Of a stretch of DNA of 64,000 bases, positions 52,419-61,459 are shown one piece after another. Source of the DNA: Bradyrhizobium lupini. Its GTDB lineage: Bacteria; Pseudomonadota; Alphaproteobacteria; Rhizobiales; Xanthobacteraceae. Location of the stretch: positions 3,844,001 to 3,908,000 of the forward strand of contig NZ_CP162553.1 of assembly GCF_040939785.1 (NCBI RefSeq), in the 5' to 3' direction. How positions within the stretch are numbered: the stretch's first letter is position 1; each line of letters begins with the position of its first letter. Below the pieces are notes generated by a model. The model did no database searches and was not told where the DNA came from. It saw only the letters and a list, made by a program, of their open reading frames with translations. Position numbers and translations under genes: made by a program.

Positions 52419-53966
52419 TCATTTCTTCTTGCCAGGGAAACCGCCGAGACCCGGCAGCATCGGCTTGCCGCTCAGCCCGGTCAGGCCCGGAACGTTCGGC
52501 AGACCCTGGCGCAGCCCGGCAGGTAGATCCTTCGGCAGGCTGGGCAGACCCTGTCCGCCGCCACCCTGCATCTTCTCCTGCAGCGCCTTCATCTCTTCCG
52601 GCGAAGGCGGCTTCATGCCGCCGCCAAAGCCCATCGCCTGCGCTATGCCCGCGAGCGGACCGCGCTTGCCGGAGCCCATGGCCTTCATCATATCGGCCAT
52701 GTTCCGGTGCATCTTGAGCAGCTTGTTGACCTGCTCGACGCTCTGGCCGGAACCTGCGGCGATGCGCTTCTTGCGGCTGGCCTTGAGCAAATCGGGATGA
52801 CGGCGCTCGTCGCGCGTCATCGAATCAATCACCGCGACCTGGCGCTTCAAAATCTTGTCGTCGATGCCGGCGGCCGCGATCTGGTTCTTCATCTTGGCGA
52901 TGCCGGGCATCATGCCCATCAGGCCGCTGATGCCGCCCATATTGGCCATCTGCAACAGCTGCTCGCGCATGTCGTTGAGGTCGAACTGACCCTTGCGCAT
53001 GCGCTCGGCGGTGCGCGCGGCCTTTTCGGCATCGATGTTGGCGGCAGCGCGTTCGACCAGCGAGACCACGTCGCCCATGCCGAGGATGCGGCCGGCGATA
53101 CGATCAGGATGGAAATCCTCCAGCGCATCGGTCTTTTCGCCGGTGCCGAGCAGCTTGATCGGCTTGCCGGTGACCGCGCGCATCGACAGCGCGGCGCCGC
53201 CGCGGCCGTCGCCGTCCACGCGCGTCAGCACGATACCGGTGAGGCCGACGCGCTCGTCGAAGGCGCGAGCGAGATTGACGGCGTCCTGGCCGGTGAGGCT
53301 GTCCGCCACCAGCAGCACTTCATGCGGATTGGCGGCGGCTTTGATCGCTGCCGCTTCCGCCATCATCTCTTCGTCGAGCGTGGTACGGCCGGCAGTGTCG
53401 AGCAGCACGACGTCGTAGCCGCCGAGCTTGCCGGCCTCGAGCGCGCGCTTCGCGATCTGCGCCGGCTGCTGGCCGGCGACGATCGGCAGCGTCGGAATGT
53501 CGAGATCGCGGCCCAGGACGGCCAGCTGCTCCATCGCCGCGGGACGGTAGATGTCGAGCGACGCCATCAGCACCTTGCGCTTGTCGCGCTGGACCATGCG
53601 ACGGGCGAGCTTTGCGGTGGTGGTGGTCTTGCCGGAGCCTTGCAGACCGACCATCATGATCGGCACCGGCGGCACGGAATTGATGTCGATGGTCTGGCTT
53701 TCGGCGCCGAGCGTGTTGATCAGCTCGTCATGGACGATCTTGACCACCATCTGGCCTGGCGTCACCGACTTGACGACGGTGGCGCCGATCGCCTGCTCGC
53801 GGACCCGCTCGGTGAAGCTGCGCACCACCTCTAACGCGACGTCGGCTTCCAGCAGTGCGCGGCGCACTTCGCGCATCGCGGCGTCGACGTCCTTTTCGGT
53901 CAGCGCACCGCGCCCCGTCAGACGATCGAGAATGCCGCCAAGCCGTTCCGACAGATTGTCGAACAA
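52419..53966 (-). CDS. ffh: Signal recognition particle protein (SRP54 homologue)
   Basis: The 515-residue GTPase has N-, G- and M-domains. The P-loop is GLQGSGKTTTTAKLA (about 107-121), DTAGRTTLDEEMM follows, and the M-domain is Met/Gly-rich with the RNA-binding segment 'GSGQSVEQVNKLLKMHRNM'. The tail is Pro/Gly-rich. It binds 4.5S RNA and signal sequences and pairs with FtsY (encoded at 61460). First gene of the translation block. Confidence 0.98.
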   Translation of the reverse strand: MFDNLSERLGGILDRLTGRGALTEKDVDAAMREVRRALLEADVALEVVRSFTERVREQAIGATVVKSVTPGQMVVKIVHDELINTLGAESQTIDINSVPPVPIMMVGLQGSGKTTTTAKLARRMVQRDKRKVLMASLDIYRPAAMEQLAVLGRDLDIPTLPIVAGQQPAQIAKRALEAGKLGGYDVVLLDTAGRTTLDEEMMAEAAAIKAAANPHEVLLVADSLTGQDAVNLARAFDERVGLTGIVLTRVDGDGRGGAALSMRAVTGKPIKLLGTGEKTDALEDFHPDRIAGRILGMGDVVSLVERAAANIDAEKAARTAERMRKGQFDLNDMREQLLQMANMGGISGLMGMMPGIAKMKNQIAAAGIDDKILKRQVAVIDSMTRDERRHPDLLKASRKKRIAAGSGQSVEQVNKLLKMHRNMADMMKAMGSGKRGPLAGIAQAMGFGGGMKPPSPEEMKALQEKMQGGGGQGLPSLPKDLPAGLRQGLPNVPGLTGLSGKPMLPGLGGFPGKKK

Positions 53967-54295
53967 TGCCGTTGTCCTTTTTCACCTCTCCCCGCAAGCG
54001 CGGGGCGAGGGAGCAGAAATCCAAACACCTTCACGCCCGAGGGCGCATCGCGCTGTCGGGCGTTGGCCTCTGGCCTCTGGGACCAGTCGGCGGGTCGAAA
54101 AGAAAGCCTTTCCGAGAAGTGCCGGGGTTAAACGCCGCTGACGCCCGAAAGTCAAGGAAAGTTAGGGTGGCCGGGGCTGCTTTGGAAGGCAAAGCCTTGA
54201 AAAGATGAACTTTCCGGCGGCGGGTTCCTTTTCCGCAGACCCCGCCCATATAGCGGTGATGTCCTCCCCCTCCGACCATCTTTGAAGCCAGTTCC
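53967..54295. other. Intergenic region between ffh and the MBL hydrolase
   Basis: 329 bases. Near the ffh start is a palindrome fragment (cctctccccgcaagcgcggggcgaggg, about 53983-54010) related to family G. The rest shows no gene or RNA. It should carry the ffh promoter. Confidence 0.55.
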
Positions 54296-54369
54296 GTGCC
54301 GATCACCCGCCGCCGCCTTTTCGGACTGCTCGCCGGTGCTGGCGCATTGGTCGGCGTGCCCTCCTTTGG

Positions 54370-55359
54370 ATGTCCCGCATGAAAACCTATGACGGCCCGG
54401 TCTCCGACCATTTCGACGGCCTGAACTTCTTCGATCCGGACGGCGTGCCGCCGAAATCGCTTCGTGAGGTCCTGCGCTGGCAATTCGGCGGCAAGCGGCA
54501 GCGCGCGACTTGGCCGGATTGGGCGCCGAGCCCCCATGCCGACGCCCCGCCCGACCGCGTCCACGGCGACAAGGTGCGGCTCTCTTTCGTCGGCCACGCC
54601 AGCTGGCTGATCCAGACCGGCGGCCTCAATATTCTCGTCGATCCCGTCTGGTCGACGCGGGTCTCGCCCGTCAGCTTCGCCGGGCCGAAACGGCACAACG
54701 ATCCCGGCATTGCGTTCGACAAGCTGCCGAAGATCGATGTCGTGCTGGTCTCGCACGGCCATTACGATCATCTCGACATGGCGACGCTGTCGCGGCTCGC
54801 CAAGAATTTTGCGCCGCGTGTGGTGACCCCGCTCGGCAATGACGTCACGATGCGCAGCACCGATGCGACGATCAAGGTGGAAGCGTTCGACTGGCATGAT
54901 CGCGTCGAGCTCGGCGGCGGTATCGCCGTGACCCTGGTGCCGACCCGGCACTGGTCGGCGCGCGGCATGTTCGATCGCAACAAGGCGCTGTGGGCGAGTT
55001 TCGTGCTGGAGACGCCTGCGGGGAAAATCTACGTCGTCTGCGATTCCGGCTACGGCGATGGCGGGCATTTCCGCCGCGTCGCCGAGAGGCACGGGCCGCT
55101 CCGCCTGGCGATCCTCCCGATCGGCGCCTATGAGCCGCGCTGGTTCATGCACGACCAGCACATGAACCCGGAAGACGCGGTGAAGGCGCTCGCGGATTGC
55201 GGCGCGCAAGCCGCACTCGGGCATCACCACGGCACGTTTCAGCTGACCGATGAAGCAATCGATGCGCCGGCGAAAGCGCTGGTCGAGGCGCTCGATGCCG
55301 CGAAGGTTCCGCAGGAAAGATTTGTGGCGATGAAGCCGGGGCAGGTGGTGGAGATCTAG
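54370..55359 (+). CDS. MBL-fold metallo-hydrolase (NAPE-PLD-like), signal region lost to a frame shift
   Basis: The 329-residue frame holds the full MBL core: SFVGHASWLIQTGGLNILVDPVWS, the HGHYDHLD metal motif and HHHGTFQLTDE. These are the marks of N-acyl-phosphatidylethanolamine phospholipase D-like or UlaG-like hydrolases. Just upstream, from a GTG at 54296, lies PITRRRLFGLLAGAGALVGVPSFG, a convincing Tat signal, in another frame. One base lost in ttggatgtcc (about 54368) separates them. Restored, it would be a 354-residue exported enzyme acting on lipids or similar periplasmic substrates. Confidence 0.85.
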   Translation: MSRMKTYDGPVSDHFDGLNFFDPDGVPPKSLREVLRWQFGGKRQRATWPDWAPSPHADAPPDRVHGDKVRLSFVGHASWLIQTGGLNILVDPVWSTRVSPVSFAGPKRHNDPGIAFDKLPKIDVVLVSHGHYDHLDMATLSRLAKNFAPRVVTPLGNDVTMRSTDATIKVEAFDWHDRVELGGGIAVTLVPTRHWSARGMFDRNKALWASFVLETPAGKIYVVCDSGYGDGGHFRRVAERHGPLRLAILPIGAYEPRWFMHDQHMNPEDAVKALADCGAQAALGHHHGTFQLTDEAIDAPAKALVEALDAAKVPQERFVAMKPGQVVEI

Positions 55360-55382
55360 CTTCGCCGTCGCTTCGAACCCGC

Positions 55383-55427
55383 TGTCGTCCCGGCCTAGTG
55401 CGCAATTGCGGCCGGGACGACAATGGA
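55383..55427. repeat. Short palindromic element related to family E
   Basis: gtcgtcccggcctagtgcg ... cggccgggacgac, a small hairpin between the convergent MBL and SIMPL genes. It could end both transcripts. Confidence 0.65.
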
Positions 55428-55494
55428 GTCTGTAGCGGCAGCTGCCCCTACTGCTCTTTCGCCTTGATCGCCCAGCTCACATTCACCGTCACCG

Positions 55495-56166
55495 CTAGCG
55501 TTTCCTCGCCCGGCGCGACCGCGGCCTGCGGTACGGCCATGGGAGCTGCGGCCATGCGTCCTTGAACAGCGGCATCGGGGCGCCGCCTTCGGAGACGCTG
55601 AGCGGTGCACCCAGCGTGACGCCGGTCGCCTTGGCGTAGATCTCCGCTTTGCGGCGGGCGTCTGCGACAGCTTTCTCGCGGGCATCGTCGAGCAGTTTCG
55701 AGGCCTGCGTAACCTCGAAGGAGATGTTGCCGATATCATTGGCGCCGGCGCCGACCAGCGTGTCGATGATGGCGGCGACCTTGGTCACGTCGCGGATCTT
55801 CACGGTGACGCGGTTTGAGGCGCGGAAGCCGACAACGGGCGAGGCGCCGGTGGATTTGTTCTGGCCGTATTGCGGCTGCAGCGAAAGCCGCGAGGTCTGG
55901 TAGTCCTTCTCGTCAATGCCTGCACCCTTCAGGGCCAGCAGCACCTTGCCCATCGCGGCGTTGTTGGCGTCGGAGGCTTCCTTCGCAGACTTGGCGTCGT
56001 TGGCGACGCCGGCGTCGATCTGCGCCAGATCAGGCGCGGCGGAGATCGTGGCTTCGCCGCTCACCGAAATCGCGGACGGAAAATCGTCGGCGAGCGCAGG
56101 CGTTGCCAGCAGCGCGGCGGCAAAGGACGTAACAAGGGAGGTCAAAAGGATGGCAGGCTTTTTCAT
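55495..56166 (-). CDS. SIMPL (DUF541) domain periplasmic protein, C-terminus frame-shifted
   Basis: Signal peptide (about 1-27, ...TPALADD), then the SIMPL domain: 'ISVSGEATISAAPDLAQIDAGVAND', 'KDYQTSRLSLQPQY', and 'NRVTVKIRDVTKVAAIIDTLVGAGANDIGNISFEV'. Near 55555 the written frame changes to an unnatural tail (WPQLPWPYRRPRSRR). The neighbouring frame gives MAAAPMAVPQAAVAPGEETLAVTVNVSWAIKAKEQ and stops at 55448, a proper last strand. One lost base explains it. The ATG at 56166 is used; an upstream GTG (56175) is less likely. It lies 5 bases downstream of the GyrI-like gene, so the two form an operon. Confidence 0.85.
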   Translation of the reverse strand: MKKPAILLTSLVTSFAAALLATPALADDFPSAISVSGEATISAAPDLAQIDAGVANDAKSAKEASDANNAAMGKVLLALKGAGIDEKDYQTSRLSLQPQYGQNKSTGASPVVGFRASNRVTVKIRDVTKVAAIIDTLVGAGANDIGNISFEVTQASKLLDDAREKAVADARRKAEIYAKATGVTLGAPLSVSEGGAPMPLFKDAWPQLPWPYRRPRSRRARKR

Positions 56167-56171
56167 CGGTC

Positions 56172-56945
56172 TCACTTCAGCGGCACGAAAACATTGATCA
56201 CGAGCTTGTCCTCCGCCGTCTTCAGGGGATCGGTGAGGTATTCCTCGATGAAGGTGTCCTTGGCTTCCAGCTTCTTGTCGTCGAGGTGATTGGTGATCGC
56301 CTCATAGGTGTTGTCCATGTTGTCGTAGGAGCCGCGATGAACGAATTTCAGCGCCTTGCCCTCCGGCGATTTGCCGACGCTCATGTCCTTGGGCAGGTTC
56401 TTCGGGTCCTGATCGACCGGGATCTCGGCAAGGAAGGTGAAGCCGGTATCGTCCGTCGAGGTGTAGACGATCATCGAATTGCCGGCGTGCTTGATGCCCT
56501 GCTTGTCCAACAGCGTGTTCAGCGCCTTGAAGGCGTCAATCAGCGTGTCGAAGGCCGAGTCCCAATTGGCAGTGCCCTTGACCATCACGACCTTCTTGGG
56601 CTCGAGCGTGGTCTCCTGGCCGAAGGGATCGGCCGTCTGCACGGGAGCCGGCGTCGCGGCCGCAGCGGGCGGCGGGGCGGCGGGGCTGGGTGAGGCACTT
56701 GCGGCGGGCGAGGGCGAGGTTGCAGGGGAAGTGGCAGGGCTTGGCGAGGCGCTGGCCGCCGGCGAGGGCGTGGCCACGGGGGCAGCGCTCGCGGCCGGGG
56801 CGGGCGAAGCCGACGGGGCCGGCGAGGGGCTAGCTGATGCGGCCGGTGCCGGGCTCGGCGTTTGGGCCAGCGTGGCGGACAGACTAAACGACAAGGCCGC
56901 TGCCGGGATCAGCGCGGCCAAAACGAGACGACGAAACCTGAACAT
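56172..56945 (-). CDS. Secreted GyrI-like domain protein with Ala/Ser/Pro repeat linker
   Basis: The 257-residue protein has a signal peptide (about 1-28, ...SATLAQTP) and a low-complexity PSPAASASPSPA linker (about 29-100). A C-terminal GyrI/AraC-effector-like domain follows ('VMVKGTANWDSAFDTLIDAFKALNTLLDKQG', 'IVYTSTDDTGFTFLAEIPV', 'VHRGSYDNMDNTYEAITNHL'). This domain normally binds small molecules, or haem in related SOUL-type folds. Here it is exported, which is less usual. The ATG at 56945 starts the signal peptide. The SIMPL gene follows after 5 bases. Confidence 0.8.
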   Translation of the reverse strand: MFRFRRLVLAALIPAAALSFSLSATLAQTPSPAPAASASPSPAPSASPAPAASAAPVATPSPAASASPSPATSPATSPSPAASASPSPAAPPPAAAATPAPVQTADPFGQETTLEPKKVVMVKGTANWDSAFDTLIDAFKALNTLLDKQGIKHAGNSMIVYTSTDDTGFTFLAEIPVDQDPKNLPKDMSVGKSPEGKALKFVHRGSYDNMDNTYEAITNHLDDKKLEAKDTFIEEYLTDPLKTAEDKLVINVFVPLK

Positions 56946-57165
56946 TTTTATTCTCCCCAATAGCTTATCCGCCAAGGCCTTACGTCCCCGAAGCCTTAGC
57001 CCGGCCGCATGTCCCGGATCGCGCGAATTGCGCCGTTCTAACACGCGAGCGCCGAATTCGTCCCATGACAGATGCGTCATGGCAGCGTCCTGGCTCTTGT
57101 CGGCAAATCACTGGCCAAGAGGGCCAAGGATCGCCATATAAGGCAGGCGAAATTCGGGAATTTTC

Positions 57166-58041
57166 ATGAGCGCGCTGGCCAACCACGCATTTGCCAAGAT
57201 GAACGGCATCGGCAACGAGATCGTCGTTGTCGACATGCGCGATTCCACCTCAAAGGTCACCCCGGACGATGCCCGCGCGGTGGCATCGCCGCGAGGCGGC
57301 GTGCCCTACGACCAACTCATGGTGCTGCAGAAGCCGCGCTTCGACGGCACCGAAGCGTTCATCAGCATCTACAACAGTGACGGCTCCGAGGCCGGCGCCT
57401 GCGGCAACGGCATGCGCTGCGTCGTGCGGCGCATCTTCGAAAAGACCGGCCAGACCAATGCAACGTTCGAGACGGCCGCGGGCCTGCTCAATGCCTGGCA
57501 GGGTCCGGCGCCGGATCTTTATACGGTGGACATGGGCGCGCCGAAGTTCGGCTGGCAGGACATTCCGCTCGACCAGGAATTTCGTGACACCCGCTACATC
57601 GAATTGCAGATCGGCCCGATCGACAATCCGGTCCTGCATTCGCCGTCGGTGGTCAGCATGGGCAATCCGCATGCGATCTTCTGGGTCGATGACGTCAACG
57701 CCTACGACCTCGAGCGTTTCGGTCCGCTGCTGGAGAACCATCCGATCTTCCCGGAGCGCGCCAACATCACGCTAGCCCATATCGTCGATCCCCAGCACAT
57801 CACGATCCGCACCTGGGAGCGCGGCGCCGGCCTGACCAGGGCCTGCGGCTCGGCCGCATGTGCCACGGCGGTCGCGGCGGCGCGGCTGAAGCGCGCCGAG
57901 CGCAATGTCGAGATCACGCTGCCCGGCGGCAAGCTCGGGATCGAATGGCGCGAGCGCGACGATCACGTGCTGATGACGGGCACGGCGACCTTCGAATATG
58001 AAGGCCGTTTCGATCCGGCGCTGTTCGCGCCGGTCGGGTGA
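57166..58041 (+). CDS. dapF: Diaminopimelate epimerase
   Basis: The 291-residue enzyme has both catalytic cysteine motifs. Cys79 lies in [10 protein letters not shown], and the second Cys is in [18 protein letters not shown]. It interconverts LL- and meso-diaminopimelate for peptidoglycan and lysine. The mtaB start overlaps its stop (TGATG), so they are co-transcribed. Confidence 0.97.
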   Translation: MSALANHAFAKMNGIGNEIVVVDMRDSTSKVTPDDARAVASPRGGVPYDQLMVLQKPRFDGTEAFISIYNSDGSEAGACGNGMRCVVRRIFEKTGQTNATFETAAGLLNAWQGPAPDLYTVDMGAPKFGWQDIPLDQEFRDTRYIELQIGPIDNPVLHSPSVVSMGNPHAIFWVDDVNAYDLERFGPLLENHPIFPERANITLAHIVDPQHITIRTWERGAGLTRACGSAACATAVAAARLKRAERNVEITLPGGKLGIEWRERDDHVLMTGTATFEYEGRFDPALFAPVG

Positions 58042-59294
58042 TGAGCGTCGACATCGTCACCTTCGGATGCCGCCTCAATGCTTTCGAGGCCGAGGTGATC
58101 CGCCGCGAGGCCGAGGGCGCGGGCCTTTCAGATGCCATCGTCATCAACAGCTGCGCCGTCACCAACGAAGCGGTGGCGCAGGCGAGGCAGTCGATCCGCA
58201 AATTGAAGCGCGAGCGGCCGGGAGCGCGCATCGTCGTCACCGGTTGCGCGGCGCAGACGCAAAGCGGCATGTTCGCCGAGATGGCCGAGGTCGATCGCGT
58301 CGTCGGCAATGACGATAAGATGCGGTCGTCCGCATGGCGCGAGGCGCGTGCGGCGTTTGATCTCGGTACGAGCGAAAAAATCGCCGTCAGCGACATCATG
58401 GCGGTGAAGGAGATGGCTCCGCATCTCATCGACGGCTTTGCGAGCGGCCTGCCGCGCGTGTTCGTGCAGGTGCAAAACGGCTGCGACCATCGCTGCACTT
58501 TCTGCATCATTCCGTTCGGGCGCGGCAATTCGCGCTCGGTGCCGATGGGCGCCGTGGTCGATCAGGTCCGGGCATTGGCCGAGCGCGGCCATGCCGAGAT
58601 CGTGCTGACCGGCGTCGACCTCACCAGCTACGGCACTGACCTGCCGGGCACGCCAAAACTCGGCATGCTGACGAAGCAGATCTTGCGGCATGTGCCGGAG
58701 CTGAGGCGCCTGCGCATCTCCTCTATCGATTCGATCGAGGCGGACAGCGATCTGTTAGATGCCATTGCTGAGGATTCGCGGCTGATGCCGCATCTGCACC
58801 TGTCGCTGCAGTCCGGCGACGACATGATCTTGAAGCGCATGAAGCGGCGGCATACGCGCGGCGACGCCATCGCGTTCTGCGACCAGGTCCGCCGGCTGCG
58901 GCCGGATATCGCGCTGGGGGCCGACATCATCGCGGGCTTTCCGACCGAGACCGAGGAGATGTTCTCGCGCTCGCTCGATCTGGTCGAGCAATGCGGCCTG
59001 ACGTTCCTCCACGTCTTCCCCTATTCGCCGCGTCCCGGCACGCCGGCCGCGCGGATGCCACAGGTGGCGGGCGGTGCAATCAAGGAGCGTGCGAAGCGGC
59101 TGCGCTCGGCCGGTGAGACCGCGCTCCTGCAGCGGCTGCAAGCCGAGATCGGCGCCACGCGTGAGGTGCTGATCGAGAGCGACGGTCAGGGACGGACGGA
59201 GCATTATCTGCCGGTGGCGATTGCGGGCGAGCGTGTGGGCCGCATCGTGCCGCTGCGGATCGCCGGTCGTGATGGCGCGCGGCTGACGGTGTGA
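58041..59294 (+). CDS. mtaB: tRNA t6A37 methylthiotransferase MtaB
   Basis: The 417-residue radical SAM enzyme has an N-terminal cluster with Cys in FGCRLNAFE, NSCAVTNEA and TGCAAQTQ. The SAM cluster is CDHRCTFCIIPFGRG, and the C-terminal TRAM region is 'GQGRTEHYLPVAIAG'. It adds a methylthio group to t6A37 of ANN-decoding tRNA, giving ms2t6A. It overlaps dapF by one base. Confidence 0.96.
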   Translation: MSVDIVTFGCRLNAFEAEVIRREAEGAGLSDAIVINSCAVTNEAVAQARQSIRKLKRERPGARIVVTGCAAQTQSGMFAEMAEVDRVVGNDDKMRSSAWREARAAFDLGTSEKIAVSDIMAVKEMAPHLIDGFASGLPRVFVQVQNGCDHRCTFCIIPFGRGNSRSVPMGAVVDQVRALAERGHAEIVLTGVDLTSYGTDLPGTPKLGMLTKQILRHVPELRRLRISSIDSIEADSDLLDAIAEDSRLMPHLHLSLQSGDDMILKRMKRRHTRGDAIAFCDQVRRLRPDIALGADIIAGFPTETEEMFSRSLDLVEQCGLTFLHVFPYSPRPGTPAARMPQVAGGAIKERAKRLRSAGETALLQRLQAEIGATREVLIESDGQGRTEHYLPVAIAGERVGRIVPLRIAGRDGARLTV

Positions 59295-59302
59295 TGCTTC
59301 CT

Positions 59303-59451
59303 TCCCTTCTCCCCTTGTGGGAGAAGGTGGCGCGAAGCGCCGGATGAGGGGTTGCTTCCGCGTACTCAACTCAATGTGGACTCGCGGAGAGAGACCCCTC
59401 ACCCGTCTCGCCGCTGCGCGGCGAGCCACCCTCTCCCACAAGGGGAGAGGG
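59303..59451. repeat. Palindromic intergenic element, family G
   Basis: About 149 bases. The arms are cccttctccccttgtggga / cccacaaggggagaggg, with inner gatgaggggtt / acccctcac. The right centre is tcgccgctgcgcggcga. It lies between the convergent mtaB and DUF2336 genes; a short related piece lies at 53983. Confidence 0.8.
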
Positions 59452-59456
59452 AAAAA

Positions 59457-60566
59457 CTACAACGCCCGCACCTGCCAGAACCGCAGCGTCCGCCGCGCAT
59501 TCTCCGGGGTCATGCGCGCGTAATGGCTTTGAGCCCTTGCGATATCGGCCGGCTTCATCGCGCCGCTCGCAAAGCGGCTTTCGAGCACGGCGGCGGTGGT
59601 TTCCCAGCTGAGCTGCGCCGCCTTGCACGGCACCAGCAGGCCGTCCTCGCGCAGGCTTTGCATCAGCGGGCGGATGACTTCGACAGTCGATCCCGACAAT
59701 GCCGCCAATGCGGCCACCGCTTCTTCATAACGGCGCTGTGTTGCGAAGCCGAGCAGCGTCGCTTCGCTGAGCTGGCCGGTCGCCCTGAGACCTGCGACGG
59801 CGCGCTTGGCGCCTTCGAAATCGCGGACACCCGACATCTCGCGCTCGACACCGACGGTGACTGCGGCGATCGCGCTCTGGATCTCCTCGAACAGATGCGG
59901 CGGCGCGCGCGACAACAGGCGGGTCCGCACGGCCTCGCTCGCCGAGCGCAGCAATTGACGGCGCAGGTCTGACGGCAAATCGACGCGGACGCCGACGCTG
60001 ACAGCGAGCTCGGGATCCGCCTCCGCCTGTCCGACGATGACGGCAAATCCGCTTCCGGAGACGCGCGCGCCGGGATTGGCGGCGAGCCGCCGGCTGACGC
60101 TGGGATAACGTCGCGCCAGCAATGCATCGGTGACGATCTCCTTCAGCCACCAGCGTCCGGCGACCGCGAGCAGATGCGGCTCGGACTTGGATGATGCGAT
60201 CTGCACCAGCGCGCCGTCGTCGAGGCGCGCGGATTCCTGCAGCACGGGACCAGCGATGCGGATTTCGTCATTGTTGGCGAGGCGGCGAATGACCGATGGC
60301 GGCGCCTGCGCGATCGGCGCGAGCTGCGCGCTGATCTCGGCGAGCGCTACGCGCGCGCCCATGTCGCCGATGGCGCGGAGCTCGATGGTGCCGATCAGGC
60401 GATCGAGCACGTCGTCAAACAGTGCGATCTGCTCGTTGTCGAAACTGCCGGCGGATGACAGGAACAGGTCGGTGACGCGGCGGGCGGTTGCCAGGCCCTT
60501 TTCCGCCGAGCCTGTCCGAAGCGCGGACTCGACCTCGTCGATGATCGATAACTCGGCCGTGGACAT
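59457..60566 (-). CDS. DUF2336 domain protein
   Basis: The 369-residue protein matches the alphaproteobacterial DUF2336 family, an all-helical, HEAT-like architecture. It starts MSTAELSIIDEVESALRTGSAEKGLATARRVTDLFL and has repeats such as 'NNDEIRIAGPVLQESARLDDGALVQIA'. The role is unknown; members have been linked to regulation. The ATG at 60566 is used; a further 16 in-frame residues upstream are less likely. It stands alone. Confidence 0.85.
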   Translation of the reverse strand: MSTAELSIIDEVESALRTGSAEKGLATARRVTDLFLSSAGSFDNEQIALFDDVLDRLIGTIELRAIGDMGARVALAEISAQLAPIAQAPPSVIRRLANNDEIRIAGPVLQESARLDDGALVQIASSKSEPHLLAVAGRWWLKEIVTDALLARRYPSVSRRLAANPGARVSGSGFAVIVGQAEADPELAVSVGVRVDLPSDLRRQLLRSASEAVRTRLLSRAPPHLFEEIQSAIAAVTVGVEREMSGVRDFEGAKRAVAGLRATGQLSEATLLGFATQRRYEEAVAALAALSGSTVEVIRPLMQSLREDGLLVPCKAAQLSWETTAAVLESRFASGAMKPADIARAQSHYARMTPENARRTLRFWQVRAL

Positions 60567-60697
60567 GACGCGCAGCTCGTCCTGAGCAGATTGACGGAAG
60601 CTTGTTCTAAGCAACCGCTATCATTAGAGACGAGCACTGAACGTTTCGTAAACTATAGGGAGCGCTTCGCGCTCCTCACCATGAGGGGCTGACAGCA

Positions 60698-61399
60698 CTA
60701 CTCCCCGTTCCACCCGCAGGCGCGGAGGCGCTCGTGCATGTGGGGTGGGGCCGGCGCCACCACGCGGACCGGCTCCTTGTTGCGGGAGATCGGTACCACG
60801 ATCTCGCGGGAATGCAGGTGCAGCTTCGGCTCGCCGAAGCGCGGGCCGTTGCCGTAGATGTTATCGCCGAAGATCGGCCAGCCGGTCGCGGACGAATGTA
60901 CCCGCAATTGATGGGTCCGCCCGGTCACTGGTTCCATGGCGAGCCAGGTCAGGCCGTCGCCCCGGCCCATCACCTTCCAGTTGGTGATGGCCTTCTGGCC
61001 CTCGGGATCGGGCTTCTGCCACCAGCCGCGCTCGGCATTGAGCCGGCCGAGGGGCATGTCGATGGTGCCTTCGTCCTCGGTGGGGCCGCCCTCGACGATG
61101 GTCCAGTAGGTCTTGCCGATCTTGCCATGCTTGAACAGCAGGCCGAGCGAGGCCGTCGCCTTGCGATGGCGGCCGAGCACCAGGCAACCGGAGGTGTCCT
61201 TGTCCAGCCGGTGGGCCAGCACCGGCGGCCGCGGCAGGCCGAAACGAAGCGCCTCAAAGGAGGTTTCCAGATTGGCACCGCCCTTGGGTCCGCGATGCAC
61301 CGGCAGGCCGGCCGGCTTGTCGATGACCAGCATCAATCCGTCGCGATGGAGCACGCGCGCCAGGATTTCGTCGGCCGTCAATTCGGGAACATCGAGCAA
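60698..61399 (-). CDS. RluA-family pseudouridine synthase
   Basis: The 233-residue enzyme has the catalytic Asp motif HRLDKDTSGCLVLGR (about 61-75). It also has the RluA blocks VIDKPAGLPVHRGPKGG and TGRTHQLRVHSSATGWPIFGDNIYG. No S4 domain is visible, so it is a short RluA-type enzyme (RluA/TruC class) acting on rRNA or tRNA. A TTG at 61399 is taken as start because the domain begins at once. Confidence 0.9.
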   Translation of the reverse strand: MLDVPELTADEILARVLHRDGLMLVIDKPAGLPVHRGPKGGANLETSFEALRFGLPRPPVLAHRLDKDTSGCLVLGRHRKATASLGLLFKHGKIGKTYWTIVEGGPTEDEGTIDMPLGRLNAERGWWQKPDPEGQKAITNWKVMGRGDGLTWLAMEPVTGRTHQLRVHSSATGWPIFGDNIYGNGPRFGEPKLHLHSREIVVPISRNKEPVRVVAPAPPHMHERLRACGWNGE

Positions 61400-61459
61400 T
61401 TGCAGGACTTTCGGTCAAGACTTTCGTTTGCGAGCCGGAACGGCTAACACACCGCCACC

